This document shows, one piece after another, positions 1-9,303 of a stretch of DNA of 64,000 nucleotides. Origin of the DNA: Candidatus Aminicenantota bacterium (GTDB lineage: Bacteria; Acidobacteriota; Aminicenantia; Aminicenantales; UBA4085). Numbering within the stretch: position 1 is the first letter of the stretch; each line of letters starts with the position of its first letter. A program made the translations under genes and the position numbers. The stretch lies in NCBI GenBank assembly GCA_026393895.1, contig JAPKZG010000092.1, positions 1 through 64,000 of the forward strand, read 5' to 3'. Below the pieces are notes generated by a model. It worked only from the letters and a program-made list of their open reading frames with translations, was not told where the DNA came from and did not search any database.

Positions 1-358
1 CTGGGACGAAGTCAAGGATCGGCTGAAGATCTCCGGACAGAAACTCTCCGGCGGACAGCAGCAGCGGCTGTGCATCGCCCGGACCCTGGCCCTCAAGCCC
101 GAAGTGATCCTCTACGACGAGCCGTGTTCCGGTTTGGATCCGATCTCGACGGCCAAGGTCGAGGAATCGATGCTCGAACTGCGGACGGACCACGCCCTCG
201 TCCTCGTGACGAACAACACCAAGCAGGCGGCCCGCGTCGGGACGCGGACGGCCTTTTTCCTGATGGGCGAAATGATCGAGATCGGGCCGACGGACCGGAT
301 TTTCACGGCTCCGGCGGACAAACGGACGGAAGATTACGTCGTCGGCAGATTCGGATGA
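1..358 (+). CDS. pstB: Phosphate ABC transporter ATP-binding protein PstB, C-terminal part (5' end outside window)
   Basis: The reading frame is open from base 2 to a TGA at 356-358. It encodes the C-terminal half of a PstB-type ATPase, which drives inner-membrane phosphate import with PstC/PstA. Visible motifs are an intact ABC signature ([13 protein letters not shown]), Walker B with catalytic Glu (VILYDEP) and D-loop (SGLDP). The H-loop position reads VTNN instead of the usual VTHN, so the switch histidine appears to be Asn. The next gene starts 4 bases after the stop and encodes a second PstB-like ATPase with the opposite defect. Family assignment is firm; loss of the H-loop His is seen directly. 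Confidence 0.93.
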   Translation, partial: WDEVKDRLKISGQKLSGGQQQRLCIARTLALKPEVILYDEPCSGLDPISTAKVEESMLELRTDHALVLVTNNTKQAARVGTRTAFFLMGEMIEIGPTDRIFTAPADKRTEDYVVGRFG

Positions 359-362
359 GGCC

Positions 363-1145
363 ATGAAGGAAACCGGACGCCCAAACCCCGACACGCCCGT
401 CATCGAAGTCCGCAGCCTCGACCTCTGGTACGGCGATTTTCAGGCCTTGAAGAACGTTTCCGCCTCCATCCGGCCGCGGATAATCACCGCGCTGATCGGC
501 TCGTCGGGCTGCGGGAAAACCACTCTTCTCCGCTGTCTCAACCGGATGAACGACCGGATCGACGAGGTTCGAATCGAGGGCGAGATTTTCTTTGGCGGCA
601 TGAACATCCGGCAAAAAGACGTGTCGCTGACGACGCTGCGCAAGCGGATCGGGATGGTTTTCCAGCGGCCGAATCCGTTCCCCTTGAGCATTTATGAAAA
701 CATCGCCTTCGGACCGCGCGTCCACCGCCTCGCATCGGGGAGCACGCTGGACGGCATCGTCGAGGAAAGCCTCCGGGCAGTGAATCTCTGGGACGAGCTC
801 AAGGACCGTCTCCGGAAAAACGCCCTCGACCTCTCGCTCGAACAAAAACAGCGGCTCTGCATCGCCCGCCTCGTCGCGGTCAAGGCCGAAGTGCTGCTGA
901 TGGACGAACCCTGCTCGACGCTCGACCCCATGGCCACGATGAAGGTCGAGGAGCTGATGCACCGGCTCAAGGAACGCTACACGATCGTCATCGTGACCCA
1001 CAATATGCAGCAGGCCGCCCGCGTCTCGGACGAAACCGGGTTCATGCTGCTCGGCGAACTGGTCGAATTCGCCCGGACGACGGACATCTTCACCCGCCCG
1101 ATCGACAAGCGGACGGAAGACTACATCACCGGCCGGTTCGGCTGA
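363..1145 (+). CDS. Second PstB-like phosphate ABC ATPase with degenerate signature motif
   Basis: This 260-residue protein matches full-length PstB in size. Walker A is GSSGCGKT (46-53), the Q-loop region is [17 protein letters not shown] (about 99-115), Walker B is VLLMDE (177-182) and the H-loop His is H213 (VTHN). The ABC signature is degenerate: LSLEQ at 157-161 replaces LSGGQ. It follows the other pstB by 4 bases, so the two are presumably co-expressed. Since ABC ATP sites are composite, this partner plus the upstream one could form one consensus and one degenerate site. PstB normally works as a homodimer, so an obligate heterodimer is inferred and not proven. Confidence 0.9.
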   Translation: MKETGRPNPDTPVIEVRSLDLWYGDFQALKNVSASIRPRIITALIGSSGCGKTTLLRCLNRMNDRIDEVRIEGEIFFGGMNIRQKDVSLTTLRKRIGMVFQRPNPFPLSIYENIAFGPRVHRLASGSTLDGIVEESLRAVNLWDELKDRLRKNALDLSLEQKQRLCIARLVAVKAEVLLMDEPCSTLDPMATMKVEELMHRLKERYTIVIVTHNMQQAARVSDETGFMLLGELVEFARTTDIFTRPIDKRTEDYITGRFG

Positions 1146-1148
1146 TTT

Positions 1149-1217
1149 CTACTTTTCGAGCTCGGCCAGCCAGTTTTGGGCGAACGCCAGGATCAAGGCC
1201 GGAGTTTTCATCTTCAT
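1149..1217 (-). other. Tiny 22-codon reading frame, possible gene remnant
   Basis: A 22-residue frame begins MKMKTPALILAF and ends AQNWLAELEK. It has an AAGGA-type ribosome site 5 bases before the ATG and lies in the gap after the pstB pair. The start looks like a secretion signal but no mature protein follows. It could be an internally deleted gene or chance. No function is proposed. Confidence 0.15.
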
Positions 1218-1371
1218 CGGATTCCTTCATTCGTATGATAGGACGGACTGACAAAGATAATTCCGGAGAGACGCAAAGGCAAGAATAATCCGCCGTCCGC
1301 CCGGCCGGCCCGGCGTGCGACCAACTCCCTCAAATTTCTGATATACTGATATCCCATAAAAGGAGACGACC

Positions 1372-2931
1372 ATGACCGACAAACGCCGCTATTTTGCCGC
1401 GGGAGCTCTTTTGCTGTTTATCCTGGGAGCCGCCGGGTCGATCGCCGCCCCCGCCCAGCAGCCTCCCCGCCCGCCCGAGTTCAAGGAAATCATGATCGCC
1501 CGCAATATCCCCGACCTCGCCGCCCGCCTGAAGGAATTCGAGCGCATCAAGGCGGCTTATCCCGAAAGCACGATGATGGCCTTGATCGACGACTCCATTC
1601 ACGGTATCAAAATAGAACTATGCTCCTCGCTGGACGACGTTTTGGCTCTGCAAAAAACGGTCGCCGGACAAGGGGAGGGTTTCGAAAAAATCTACTCGTT
1701 GTACGGCGCGGCCATGGAAATCGCCACCCACCGCAATTTGCCCGTTTTCGACAAGGCCGGGGTCGTCAAGGCCGTTCTTTTCTACAAAGATGAAGCCGGC
1801 AAACTCCTCCAGGACCAGGCCTACGTCCAGTCCGTTCCGGAGGATGAACGGCCTTACCTCTCCGAATATGCCCATGAGATTCAAATCGGCGAAGCGATGT
1901 CATATCTCAACGCCGGCGAGCCGGAGAAAGCCATGAACGCCCTGAACGCCTATAAGTCCGCCGGCGGAGCGCCGGAAGGCATGTTCTGGTACACGTTCGC
2001 CGAGGCGGCGGGGAAACTGGGAAAGAACGCCGACGCCCTTTTGGGCTACATGGACGCAGCCATTGAAAATTACGAAGATGCCGAGGCCAAGGCCGGGGAC
2101 ATGTGGATCAAGGTCAACGGCAAAGCCGACGGCTTCGACGCCGCCCTTGAAGCCAAACGGCGGGAACTGCCTTACCACCCGGAGGAGTTCGCGGCCCCGG
2201 CCGACTGGAAGGGCAAGGCCGTCCTGGCCGAGATCTTCACCGGATCGGAATGCCCGCCGTGCGCCGGCGCGGATATCGGATTCGACGGCCTCATCGAATC
2301 CGTTCCCGGAAAATTCCTGGCGATCCTTGAATATCATCTCCCCATTCCCCGTCCCGACCCGATCATCAATCCGGCGACGAAGACCCGCCAGCAGTATTAT
2401 GGGGTCAACAGCACGCCTTCCACCTTTTTCGACGGCGAAGCTAAGGCCGGGGGCGGGGGCGGACGGGCCAACGCGGCCGAAAAATACAAAGAATATCTCG
2501 CCGAAATCAAACCCCGCCTGAGCGCCCTTCCCGAAGCCCGGCTCACGGCCAAAGCAGCCCGGACCGGCGATGAAATCACCGTCGACGTCGCGATCGAAAA
2601 GCCCGTCGAAGGAGCCGAGATTTTCGTCGTTCTCGTCCAAAAAGAAGTTCGTTTCCAAGGAGGCAACGGAATCGTCTTCCATAAGATGGCTGTCCGCGAC
2701 CTCCGGGTCGTTGCGCCGGATGCGCCCCGGGCGGTCTTCGACCTGGCCGCCTCCGAGAAAGCGACGGACGAATACCTGACCGAGTTCGAAAAAACTTACG
2801 ACCGTATCCCGAATTACAAGTTCGCGAAACGGTGTTTTCAAATCGACCGGAACGCGCTCCAGGCCGTTGTTTTCATCCAGGACAAACAGACCAAGAAGGT
2901 TCATAACGCGTTCTCCGTGGACGTGAAGTAA
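1372..2931 (+). CDS. Secreted thioredoxin-fold protein with CPPC motif
   Basis: This 519-residue protein has an N-terminal signal peptide (hydrophobic run about 10-26, then AAPAQQ). Next comes a helical, TPR-like region (about 40-270) and a thioredoxin-like domain containing C294-P-P-C297. A probable cis-proline is P349 in the VNSTPSTFFDG stretch, followed by about 150 residues of beta-rich tail. It is probably a periplasmic or outer-membrane-associated thiol protein; the redox substrate is unknown. The ATG is supported by AAAGGAG (about 1358-1364) and a TATACT box at 1342-1347. The next gene starts 21 bases after the stop on the same strand. Confidence 0.75.
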   Translation: MTDKRRYFAAGALLLFILGAAGSIAAPAQQPPRPPEFKEIMIARNIPDLAARLKEFERIKAAYPESTMMALIDDSIHGIKIELCSSLDDVLALQKTVAGQGEGFEKIYSLYGAAMEIATHRNLPVFDKAGVVKAVLFYKDEAGKLLQDQAYVQSVPEDERPYLSEYAHEIQIGEAMSYLNAGEPEKAMNALNAYKSAGGAPEGMFWYTFAEAAGKLGKNADALLGYMDAAIENYEDAEAKAGDMWIKVNGKADGFDAALEAKRRELPYHPEEFAAPADWKGKAVLAEIFTGSECPPCAGADIGFDGLIESVPGKFLAILEYHLPIPRPDPIINPATKTRQQYYGVNSTPSTFFDGEAKAGGGGGRANAAEKYKEYLAEIKPRLSALPEARLTAKAARTGDEITVDVAIEKPVEGAEIFVVLVQKEVRFQGGNGIVFHKMAVRDLRVVAPDAPRAVFDLAASEKATDEYLTEFEKTYDRIPNYKFAKRCFQIDRNALQAVVFIQDKQTKKVHNAFSVDVK

Positions 2932-2952
2932 GGGGAAAGAGACGGAAACGAG

Positions 2953-5538
2953 ATGGCGGCCGGATCAAAGCCCGAAACGGTGCGCGCGCTGGAATCGGTC
3001 TTTGTTGACCAGAAGGTTCTCCGGCCGTTCCGTCTACGGCGCTACGAACCGGGCGCGGTTCTGGAATTTGAAATCCGCGGGATCTTTCCGGACGGCCGCG
3101 CCCGCGTCCGTCTGGAAATCCTCAAATTCGTAGGCGGGGGTTACGCCGGACAGGTTTACCAGGTCGTTCCGCGGTCGATCGAGCCGGTCGAAGGCCGGGT
3201 GAAAGGCCTGGAAGCCGGCCGGATCTGCGCCCTTAAAATTTTGATCCCGCCGTCGGGATTCGGTTCCCGAATCCGAAATTTATTCTACGGTCTCGGATTT
3301 CAAGCTCCGTTCTCACTCCAATCGCTCGCCACCGCCGGCCGCTCCCAGGCGCTCTGGCAGAAATTCATCCGCCGGGCCGCCCGCGTGGAGTTCGGCCGGG
3401 ACGACGCCGTCGTCGACATCATCGGGACGTTCCGCGACGACCGTCTGGGCAGCTACGGCGAACTCAGTGAATGGGTCGACGGCCGGATGTGGCGGTTCGA
3501 GGTCGACGACGACCTCAACGCCAGGCGGCGCTGGAAACCGGGAGACCCGGAGGGCGGAGCCGGTTCCCCCGAATACCGGACGAAACGCGATTTCATGAAA
3601 CGGCTGGTCGCGCTGCTGCGGAACATGGGCGCCGTCGAGCTCGCCCGCCAGTACGAATGGTGGTCGCTGAAAAGCCAGCCGAACGCCATGAAGCGAACGG
3701 CCGCCGACCCGGACCCGCGGGCCGGCCTGGTCGCCGTCGATTTCCGGGCCGGGATGACCCTGACGCCGTTCAACCCGCAATGTCCGGTCGACTTCAAATT
3801 GATTTTTCAGGGGCTCGGCCGCGGGCGGCTCGTCCAGTTCGACAAGGGCGATTTCCGGAAGCTGGGACGGTATCTGGACGACCACGCCGAAGCGTTCGCC
3901 GACCTCCGGCCCGCCTTCGAGGAGTTGAAGCGGGAGGACGCCGCCTACCGCGACTCCCTCATCGATGTCACCTTTCATCACGTCCGACTGTTTTCCGGCC
4001 GGCTCCGCCGCCGGATCATGGATGGTTTCCGCGAGGGCTGGCGGGTCCGGAACGTCACGGACGACGCGGCCGCCGCCGGCTTGAAAAAAAGCGGGCTGCT
4101 GTCGTTCCTGTTTCTCCTGGCGCCGTGGGCCGCGGTGGCAACGCCCGTTCTTTTTTTCTTTGCCTGGCCGGGGCGGGTTTGGTGGAAATATCCGCTGTGG
4201 TTGCTGCCGCTATTCCTCGCGCCGCTCGTTCGAAAACTGTGGGGCCGGAGAGACCTCCGCCGCCATTTCGGCCGGATGCTCACAAACGTCCGGTATTTCC
4301 TTAGAGCGGGCCGGGCCCGTATCGCGGAAGCGATGGTCCGCTGGGTGCGGAGCGGCCGGGCTTCGGACAAGCGGGCCCTCAAAATCGCGAACGGTCCGTG
4401 GCGGTATTATTTCCAGCTGCCGTTGACCGTCCTTCCGCCGGGATTTCACCGGTTTTTGACCGAGCGGGAGTATTTCCGGGAACGGATCCGGGTGATGTTC
4501 GTTCAACCTGTCCGGCTCCTGGTTCATCCGGCCGAACGCGAACGCTGGATGATCGAAATGATTGAGCAGGGCGAAAAAAACGGTATGCTGACGGCCGCCG
4601 AGGCCGATCGCATCCGCGGCCAGGTCAAGGAACCCTATATCCAGAAATACCTCAAAAGCCTCGCCGTCCACGCCGCGACTCTGTTCGTATCGGAAACGGT
4701 CTTTCTCACGGCTGCATTGGTTTATGTCCTGGCTCATCCGGAATTATCCTGGCAGGCGGCGACGCTCCGGGCAGGGGTTGTCATCGGCGCGCTGAATCTT
4801 CTGCCGATCTCGCCGGGATCCCTGGTCCGGGGATTTTACGTCATCGGCCTGATGATCAAGGAACGGAACTTCAAGGACTACAACATCGCCTTTGGCGTGA
4901 GCTTTTTAAAAGTATTGGGGTATTTGGCCTTCCCGATTCAAATGACCTACCGCTATCCCGACCTGGCCCGGTTCATGGCCGGCCATTGGGCCAATGAAGC
5001 CGTTCATCGCGTGCCGGTCTTCGGCGAAAAAGGCGCCTGGCTCGAGCATTTCGTTTTTGACGCGTTTTACAACTTCCCGCTCACTCTCAGAAGGCGAATC
5101 CGGACGCGAGCGGAACGGCGGGCGGGGGAACGAAAGCGGGGCTGGACCACACCTTTGGTCGTATTAGCCGCGGCGGCGGTCTTAGGAGCGCTGGAAGCGG
5201 GATTCGCGAAAATCGCGGGAGGCGCGCCGTCGTTCGGCCGGATGTGGTGGCTCGCAGTCTGTATTCCGCTCATCGCCGGGGCGGTGATCGCCCGCGCGGC
5301 GTCGGGGCTCCGGATGGGTCAACGCGTCATTCGCGGAATGCTCGGCGGCGCAACCCTCGGGCTGTTCGCCGGAATCGCGCCTTACGCCAAGGCGCTGGGG
5401 CCGTATTTCGGAACGGCCGTTATCGCGGAGAACGTTCCTCTGGGCTTGGCGATCGCCAAGTCGGGAGTCGGCTTATTGCTTTTATTCGGAATCCTCGGCC
5501 TCATCGGCGGAGTGATCGCCGAAACCCGCCGTCCTTGA
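2953..5538 (+). CDS. Large membrane protein with divergent protein-kinase-like N-terminal domain
   Basis: This 861-residue protein has a cytosolic N-terminal third with kinase-like landmarks: a glycine-rich loop at about 61-70 (GGGYAGQVYQ), an ALKIL lysine (K95), a hinge-like YGELSEW, an SLKSQPN catalytic-loop-like stretch and VDFRAG where kinases have DFG. The catalytic-loop Asp seems to be Ser, so it may be a pseudokinase. The C-terminal part carries about eight or nine hydrophobic segments (roughly 375-425, 570-660 and 735-860). It is probably co-transcribed with the thioredoxin-fold gene upstream. I do not recognise a named family; the kinase-like fold is an inference from motif order. 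Confidence 0.6.
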   Translation: MAAGSKPETVRALESVFVDQKVLRPFRLRRYEPGAVLEFEIRGIFPDGRARVRLEILKFVGGGYAGQVYQVVPRSIEPVEGRVKGLEAGRICALKILIPPSGFGSRIRNLFYGLGFQAPFSLQSLATAGRSQALWQKFIRRAARVEFGRDDAVVDIIGTFRDDRLGSYGELSEWVDGRMWRFEVDDDLNARRRWKPGDPEGGAGSPEYRTKRDFMKRLVALLRNMGAVELARQYEWWSLKSQPNAMKRTAADPDPRAGLVAVDFRAGMTLTPFNPQCPVDFKLIFQGLGRGRLVQFDKGDFRKLGRYLDDHAEAFADLRPAFEELKREDAAYRDSLIDVTFHHVRLFSGRLRRRIMDGFREGWRVRNVTDDAAAAGLKKSGLLSFLFLLAPWAAVATPVLFFFAWPGRVWWKYPLWLLPLFLAPLVRKLWGRRDLRRHFGRMLTNVRYFLRAGRARIAEAMVRWVRSGRASDKRALKIANGPWRYYFQLPLTVLPPGFHRFLTEREYFRERIRVMFVQPVRLLVHPAERERWMIEMIEQGEKNGMLTAAEADRIRGQVKEPYIQKYLKSLAVHAATLFVSETVFLTAALVYVLAHPELSWQAATLRAGVVIGALNLLPISPGSLVRGFYVIGLMIKERNFKDYNIAFGVSFLKVLGYLAFPIQMTYRYPDLARFMAGHWANEAVHRVPVFGEKGAWLEHFVFDAFYNFPLTLRRRIRTRAERRAGERKRGWTTPLVVLAAAAVLGALEAGFAKIAGGAPSFGRMWWLAVCIPLIAGAVIARAASGLRMGQRVIRGMLGGATLGLFAGIAPYAKALGPYFGTAVIAENVPLGLAIAKSGVGLLLLFGILGLIGGVIAETRRP

Positions 5539-5614
5539 ATTCCCTCGGCTTCAAGCCCGGTTCGCGAAATGAGGGAGTGCCGCACCCCTTAGGAGATTCT
5601 CCGCCGAATTCTCG

Positions 5615-5633
5615 GATGCTTTTGACAAGCATC
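5615..5633. other. Small hairpin between convergent genes
   Basis: A perfect 7-bp stem (GATGCTT/AAGCATC) with a 5-base loop lies in the 169-base gap between two convergent genes. There is no T-run on either strand, so it is not a clear intrinsic terminator. The rest of the gap holds nothing I recognise. Confidence 0.3.
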
Positions 5634-5707
5634 ACGGCACTCCGTTCGTCTGCGGGAGACATAACGCACATTACAACCGCTGAGCCGGAAACGCGTGAGA
5701 CGCGCAA

Positions 5708-7660
5708 CTAGAAAAGGGACTGCGTCGTCATTTGGAGAATCAGGAGAACCGGACTCGCCAAGGCGAAGAGAAAAACGAGAGCCGGTTCCCATCGGGACGA
5801 AGCGTCCCCGGTTTTGATTTCCAGGACGAATTTCAACAGAACAAGCGCGATCAGGGTCAGGGGGGCGGTGTAGAGGTCGAAATCCCGATAGCCGAGGTCG
5901 AAATTCCAGAAATAAAAAATTACGAGCAGGAAGACTCCGGCCGCCAGTAGAAAACGGTCGATCAGCTCATCCTTGAATTTCCTAAGAGACAATGATGCCC
6001 AGACGAGGAGAGGCAGGGGGACGGCCAGGAGCAAAGCCCAGGCCCGTTCCCAAAGATAGCGCATCTCGAACACCAGGACGCCGTTCGAATTCGTCTGCCG
6101 GCCGGAAAAGAAATCCACGAACATTCCCCGGTCTCCGCCGCCGGTTATGTTCTGAAACGAAATTTTGAAACCGAGAAGCCGAGCGGCCCCGAACGCCGCG
6201 ACAATGACCATGGCCGCGGCCCCTCCGGATAAAGCCCAGCCCTTGACCAGGGTTCCGAAACCGCGCGGCCGTCCATTTTTCCCGGCCCGGAGGATCGGTA
6301 AAAGAAAAACGGCCGGGAGAACGACCCAGGCCGATCCGTGAAATAAACCGGCAACCGCCGCCCAGACGGCCGCGAGTACGAGATCGCGGTTCCGTCCTCC
6401 CTCCGGGCTGAGAAAGCGTCGTGCCGAAATCGCCGCGGCCAGGAGAAACGGGAGCGGAAAATAAGCGAATTCAGGATACCCGATCAAGAAGGCCTGGAAC
6501 CCGAACGTCGAGGCGAGGATCAGGAACAATGCTTTTTTTTCGCGGGAAAAGCGCGTTTCTCCGGAAATGAAAACCGTCAGGGCGATCAGGGTCAGAATTC
6601 CCATGAGCTTCGCCGTCAGGACTTGGGCAAAGGAGGATGTAACGGACGGAACGAAAACCCGGCAAAGATGCAAGATCGCTTTTGTCAGAGGAAAGCTTAA
6701 GAATTCGGCGCCGAATAAAAGCCTCGACTTTAAGTTCAGAATACTCATCCATTGAGACGAGTCGCCGCAAATCGGAACTCGATAATCGGGATAAATCAAT
6801 AATCCCAAAGCCGAGAGAAGAAGGGGCCAGATATAAAGACGAAGACGGTATTTGCGAAAAATCAAATAGACGAGGGTGAGCCCGGCGCCCAAGGCCGCGT
6901 TGAAGGCCAGAATCCGGGGCAGGCGGGCGCCGAGCCCTCCGGCGAATCCAAAAAATGAGCCCGGGTGAAAAACGATCTCGAGAACGGCCGCGGCCGCCGT
7001 TCCCAGGAACCCCGTCGCGATCAGGCGGACGAGCCCGTCGTCGGCCGAGGTCTTCCCCCAGAGCATTCTAAGGATCCAAACCGCCGCCGTTAAAAACAAC
7101 AGGGATATGAAGAAAACGAATAAAACCTTGACGAAAAACACCGAAGGACGAAACACCGGTCGGAAAATCACCTCGACTTTCATGGTCCTGACGCCCGCCC
7201 GGGCGGGCGTCAGGCGGATCGTCCAGTCGGTCAAATCCTCCGCGGCGGGAACCGCGTATCGTTTCGGAGAAATCATCCGAAACCGGGATTTCCGAGGTCC
7301 GACGGAATTCGACGTCGTGGGGACGAGAACTTCGATCCCGGCCAGACGTTCCGACGCGACGAGATGAACGTCGCCTTCGCGGACGACGTTCGGATAAAAT
7401 ATACTCGCGAGGGGAAGGGAAAAACGGCCGTCTTTAGAACTGGATATGCGTTGCGTTTTTGAATACGAGCGATGGAAAAGGAACCACTCATCAGCGGCCA
7501 GAAAAAGACAGGCCAGGACGGCGGCCGAGACGAGAACGCGCTCTTTCAGCGACGGAAGGAAATTTCCTTTTTCCCTCGGCGCAGGAATGACTGCTCCGGC
7601 CGATGAGCCTCCGCGATTTAACACGCCGGGAGTGTACTTCCAGTCGCTCGGGGATGTCAA
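5708..7660 (-). CDS. Polytopic membrane protein, possible membrane glycosyltransferase-like
   Basis: This 650-residue integral membrane protein has an N-terminal hydrophobic anchor (about 42-56), a roughly 100-residue extracytoplasmic beta-rich segment, then about ten or eleven TM segments. The arrangement recalls GT-C membrane glycosyltransferases or similar undecaprenyl-sugar proteins. I see no diagnostic motif apart from a conserved-looking GDSSQW, so the function is open. The longest frame begins with TTG at 7660, inside a 60-base dispersed repeat. A GTG at 7624 is an alternative and the true start is uncertain. It is convergent with the upstream kinase-like gene. Confidence 0.6.
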   Translation of the reverse strand: MTSPSDWKYTPGVLNRGGSSAGAVIPAPREKGNFLPSLKERVLVSAAVLACLFLAADEWFLFHRSYSKTQRISSSKDGRFSLPLASIFYPNVVREGDVHLVASERLAGIEVLVPTTSNSVGPRKSRFRMISPKRYAVPAAEDLTDWTIRLTPARAGVRTMKVEVIFRPVFRPSVFFVKVLFVFFISLLFLTAAVWILRMLWGKTSADDGLVRLIATGFLGTAAAAVLEIVFHPGSFFGFAGGLGARLPRILAFNAALGAGLTLVYLIFRKYRLRLYIWPLLLSALGLLIYPDYRVPICGDSSQWMSILNLKSRLLFGAEFLSFPLTKAILHLCRVFVPSVTSSFAQVLTAKLMGILTLIALTVFISGETRFSREKKALFLILASTFGFQAFLIGYPEFAYFPLPFLLAAAISARRFLSPEGGRNRDLVLAAVWAAVAGLFHGSAWVVLPAVFLLPILRAGKNGRPRGFGTLVKGWALSGGAAAMVIVAAFGAARLLGFKISFQNITGGGDRGMFVDFFSGRQTNSNGVLVFEMRYLWERAWALLLAVPLPLLVWASLSLRKFKDELIDRFLLAAGVFLLVIFYFWNFDLGYRDFDLYTAPLTLIALVLLKFVLEIKTGDASSRWEPALVFLFALASPVLLILQMTTQSLF

Positions 7661-7668
7661 TTTCAGCG
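7608..7668. repeat. Dispersed repeat, copy A
   Basis: This segment is about 89% identical to 16770-16831, same orientation, with one single-base gap and a few substitutions. Both copies lie beside minus-strand genes. The start codon of the 5.7-7.7 kb membrane gene falls within this copy. Confidence 0.75.
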
Positions 7669-8093
7669 GAAACCGGGAAAGCGGTCTTGACCTGCCGTCA
7701 CTTAGAGTACCGCCTTTTCAGGCAGAGGAACCCACTTAAAGCCCATCAGGCGATGCTTCTTGCTGCCTCAATCAAATGTTATCCGAATATTCGGGATTTA
7801 AACAGAGGAGCCGTCTCGCCATCACGATGCCCTTAATGGCTCCCCGAGTCCTGATGGTTGCTTCCCTACGAACGTTGGATGGAAAATCGACATTGCGATC
7901 GACGATCGTCTTGCGCTCGCCAATCGGAGGGGCTCCATACCTTTTCTTTCTCTCCAGGAAGTAATATTATTGCCTGTCGGCATTCAAGGCATCACATGGC
8001 GGCAAAGGCGGTCATATGATCGGTTAACAATGCCTTGCCGCGGGAGATGATGGCCGGGACAACCCGCTCCGAGCCGCCGGCGCGCCGCAGACT
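7669..8093. other. Intergenic stretch without a recognised gene
   Basis: About 425 bases lie between two minus-strand genes. Short frames on both strands (for example minus strand about 7940-7780) are interrupted and match nothing I know. Together with the adjacent repeat copy this looks like decayed or insertion-prone DNA. Confidence 0.4.
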
Positions 8094-9071
8094 TTACTTC
8101 TTGATCGCGTTGAGAATGTTCTTGGCCAGGGCCGCCCGTTCGCCTTCGGGCTCGAGCGTCAGGAACTTTTCGAACATTTTTGCGGCACTGTCGTTATCGG
8201 CCTTGTTGAGATACACGTAGCCCATCTTGAGGTACGGGTCGGGCCACTCCGGCTTGATCTGAGTCGCCAGCTCGAAATACTTCTGAGCCTCCTCGAGATT
8301 CTGGTTGGAGAAATAGATTTCGCCGACGTTGTAGGCCAGGATTTCATCCTTGGGCGAGCGTTCGATCGATTGCCGGAAATATTCCTGGGCTTCGGCGAGC
8401 TTGTTCTGCTTGAGATAGATGTCGCCGATGCCGGCCAGGGCTTTGCCCGACACGTCCTTGCCCAAGGTCGGGTCGCACGACGAGAGCTCGATGATCTTAT
8501 TGTAGAGTTCCGTCGCTTTATCGAACTCTCCCTTCTCCCGGTAGGCATCGGCTATGTTGAGCTGGACCTGGTAAGCCCGGGGGTTCATCTCCAGGAATAG
8601 CTCGTACTGGGCGATGGCCTCATCGTATTTCCCGTCCTTGTAGAGCTGGTTCCCTAACTCGAGAAAGATGAACGACGATTCGTCCTGGATGATTGCTCCG
8701 CTCGTGTTGTCCGCGCTGACTTTCTTTATCTTGACCCAAACCTTGGGGTTGCGAGCGAGCTGGGTTACCGAGACCGTTTGGGTGTATGGTTCATAGCCCT
8801 TCATGACAACCGCGAGCTCCCATTGACCCGTTCCCAGGCCCAGGAACGACCACTCGCCTTTCTCGTCGGTTTTAGTCTCGTGCTTGACCCCGCCGGCGTC
8901 CTGCGTGTAAGACAGAGTGACCTGGACGCCTTCGAGGGGCTCGCCATTTTGGTCTGTGACGACGCCGTAGAGGTGGGCGGTGCCGCGTCCCGCTTGGGCA
9001 AAAACAAGGCCGGCGGCAATAAATATGACCATGAGACCGAGCAAAAATGCTCGAGGGGTTTTGGTGTTCAT
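8094..9071 (-). CDS. Secreted carboxypeptidase-regulatory-like/TPR protein
   Basis: This 325-residue protein starts at MNTKTPRAF, where a GGAGG site lies 6 bases before the ATG. A longer frame to 9116 lacks such support. Order: signal peptide (1-26, ending VFAQ), a CarboxypepD_reg-like beta sandwich (about 33-110, with GVVTDQNGEPLEGVQVTL), then at least five TPR units (about 130-320). CarboxypepD_reg domains are common in Aminicenantes and Bacteroidota envelope proteins, while TPRs mediate protein contacts. It is probably a periplasmic scaffold working with the GWxTD genes upstream. Co-regulation is inferred from location only. Confidence 0.8.
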   Translation of the reverse strand: MNTKTPRAFLLGLMVIFIAAGLVFAQAGRGTAHLYGVVTDQNGEPLEGVQVTLSYTQDAGGVKHETKTDEKGEWSFLGLGTGQWELAVVMKGYEPYTQTVSVTQLARNPKVWVKIKKVSADNTSGAIIQDESSFIFLELGNQLYKDGKYDEAIAQYELFLEMNPRAYQVQLNIADAYREKGEFDKATELYNKIIELSSCDPTLGKDVSGKALAGIGDIYLKQNKLAEAQEYFRQSIERSPKDEILAYNVGEIYFSNQNLEEAQKYFELATQIKPEWPDPYLKMGYVYLNKADNDSAAKMFEKFLTLEPEGERAALAKNILNAIKK

Positions 9072-9137
9072 TCGTAACCTCCATCCATAATAATATGAGA
9101 GCAAATATCGTGCCATCCTTGTCTTTGGGTCCGTCCA

Positions 9138-9173
9138 GGAGAGAGAAGCCCCTCTCTATGTTCGGCTCTCTCC
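9138..9173 (-). promoter_or_regulatory. Leader hairpin upstream of the CarboxypepD_reg/TPR gene
   Basis: On the minus strand GGAGAGAGCC pairs with GGCTTCTCTCTCC with one bulge. A TATAAT hexamer lies upstream at 9209-9214, so the hairpin would be in the 5' leader. It contains GGAGAG sequence that can also pair locally with CTCTCT, so alternative folds are possible. Regulatory meaning is unproven. Confidence 0.3.
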
Positions 9174-9303
9174 TTCAGTTGTCCGGTTCATTGACCTCAA
9201 CAGGGGACATTATATCATTTTTCCGGGATCGAAGGAATAACGCCCGAGCTTAGGCTATCCGATTAAATGAGTTGACAAGTGCTCGCCCCGACAGGGGAAG
9301 CGT

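Noticed and set aside
5615-5633. Hairpin as a terminator between convergent genes
   Set aside because: There is no T-run on either side and the stem is only 7 bp, so I list it as a hairpin only.
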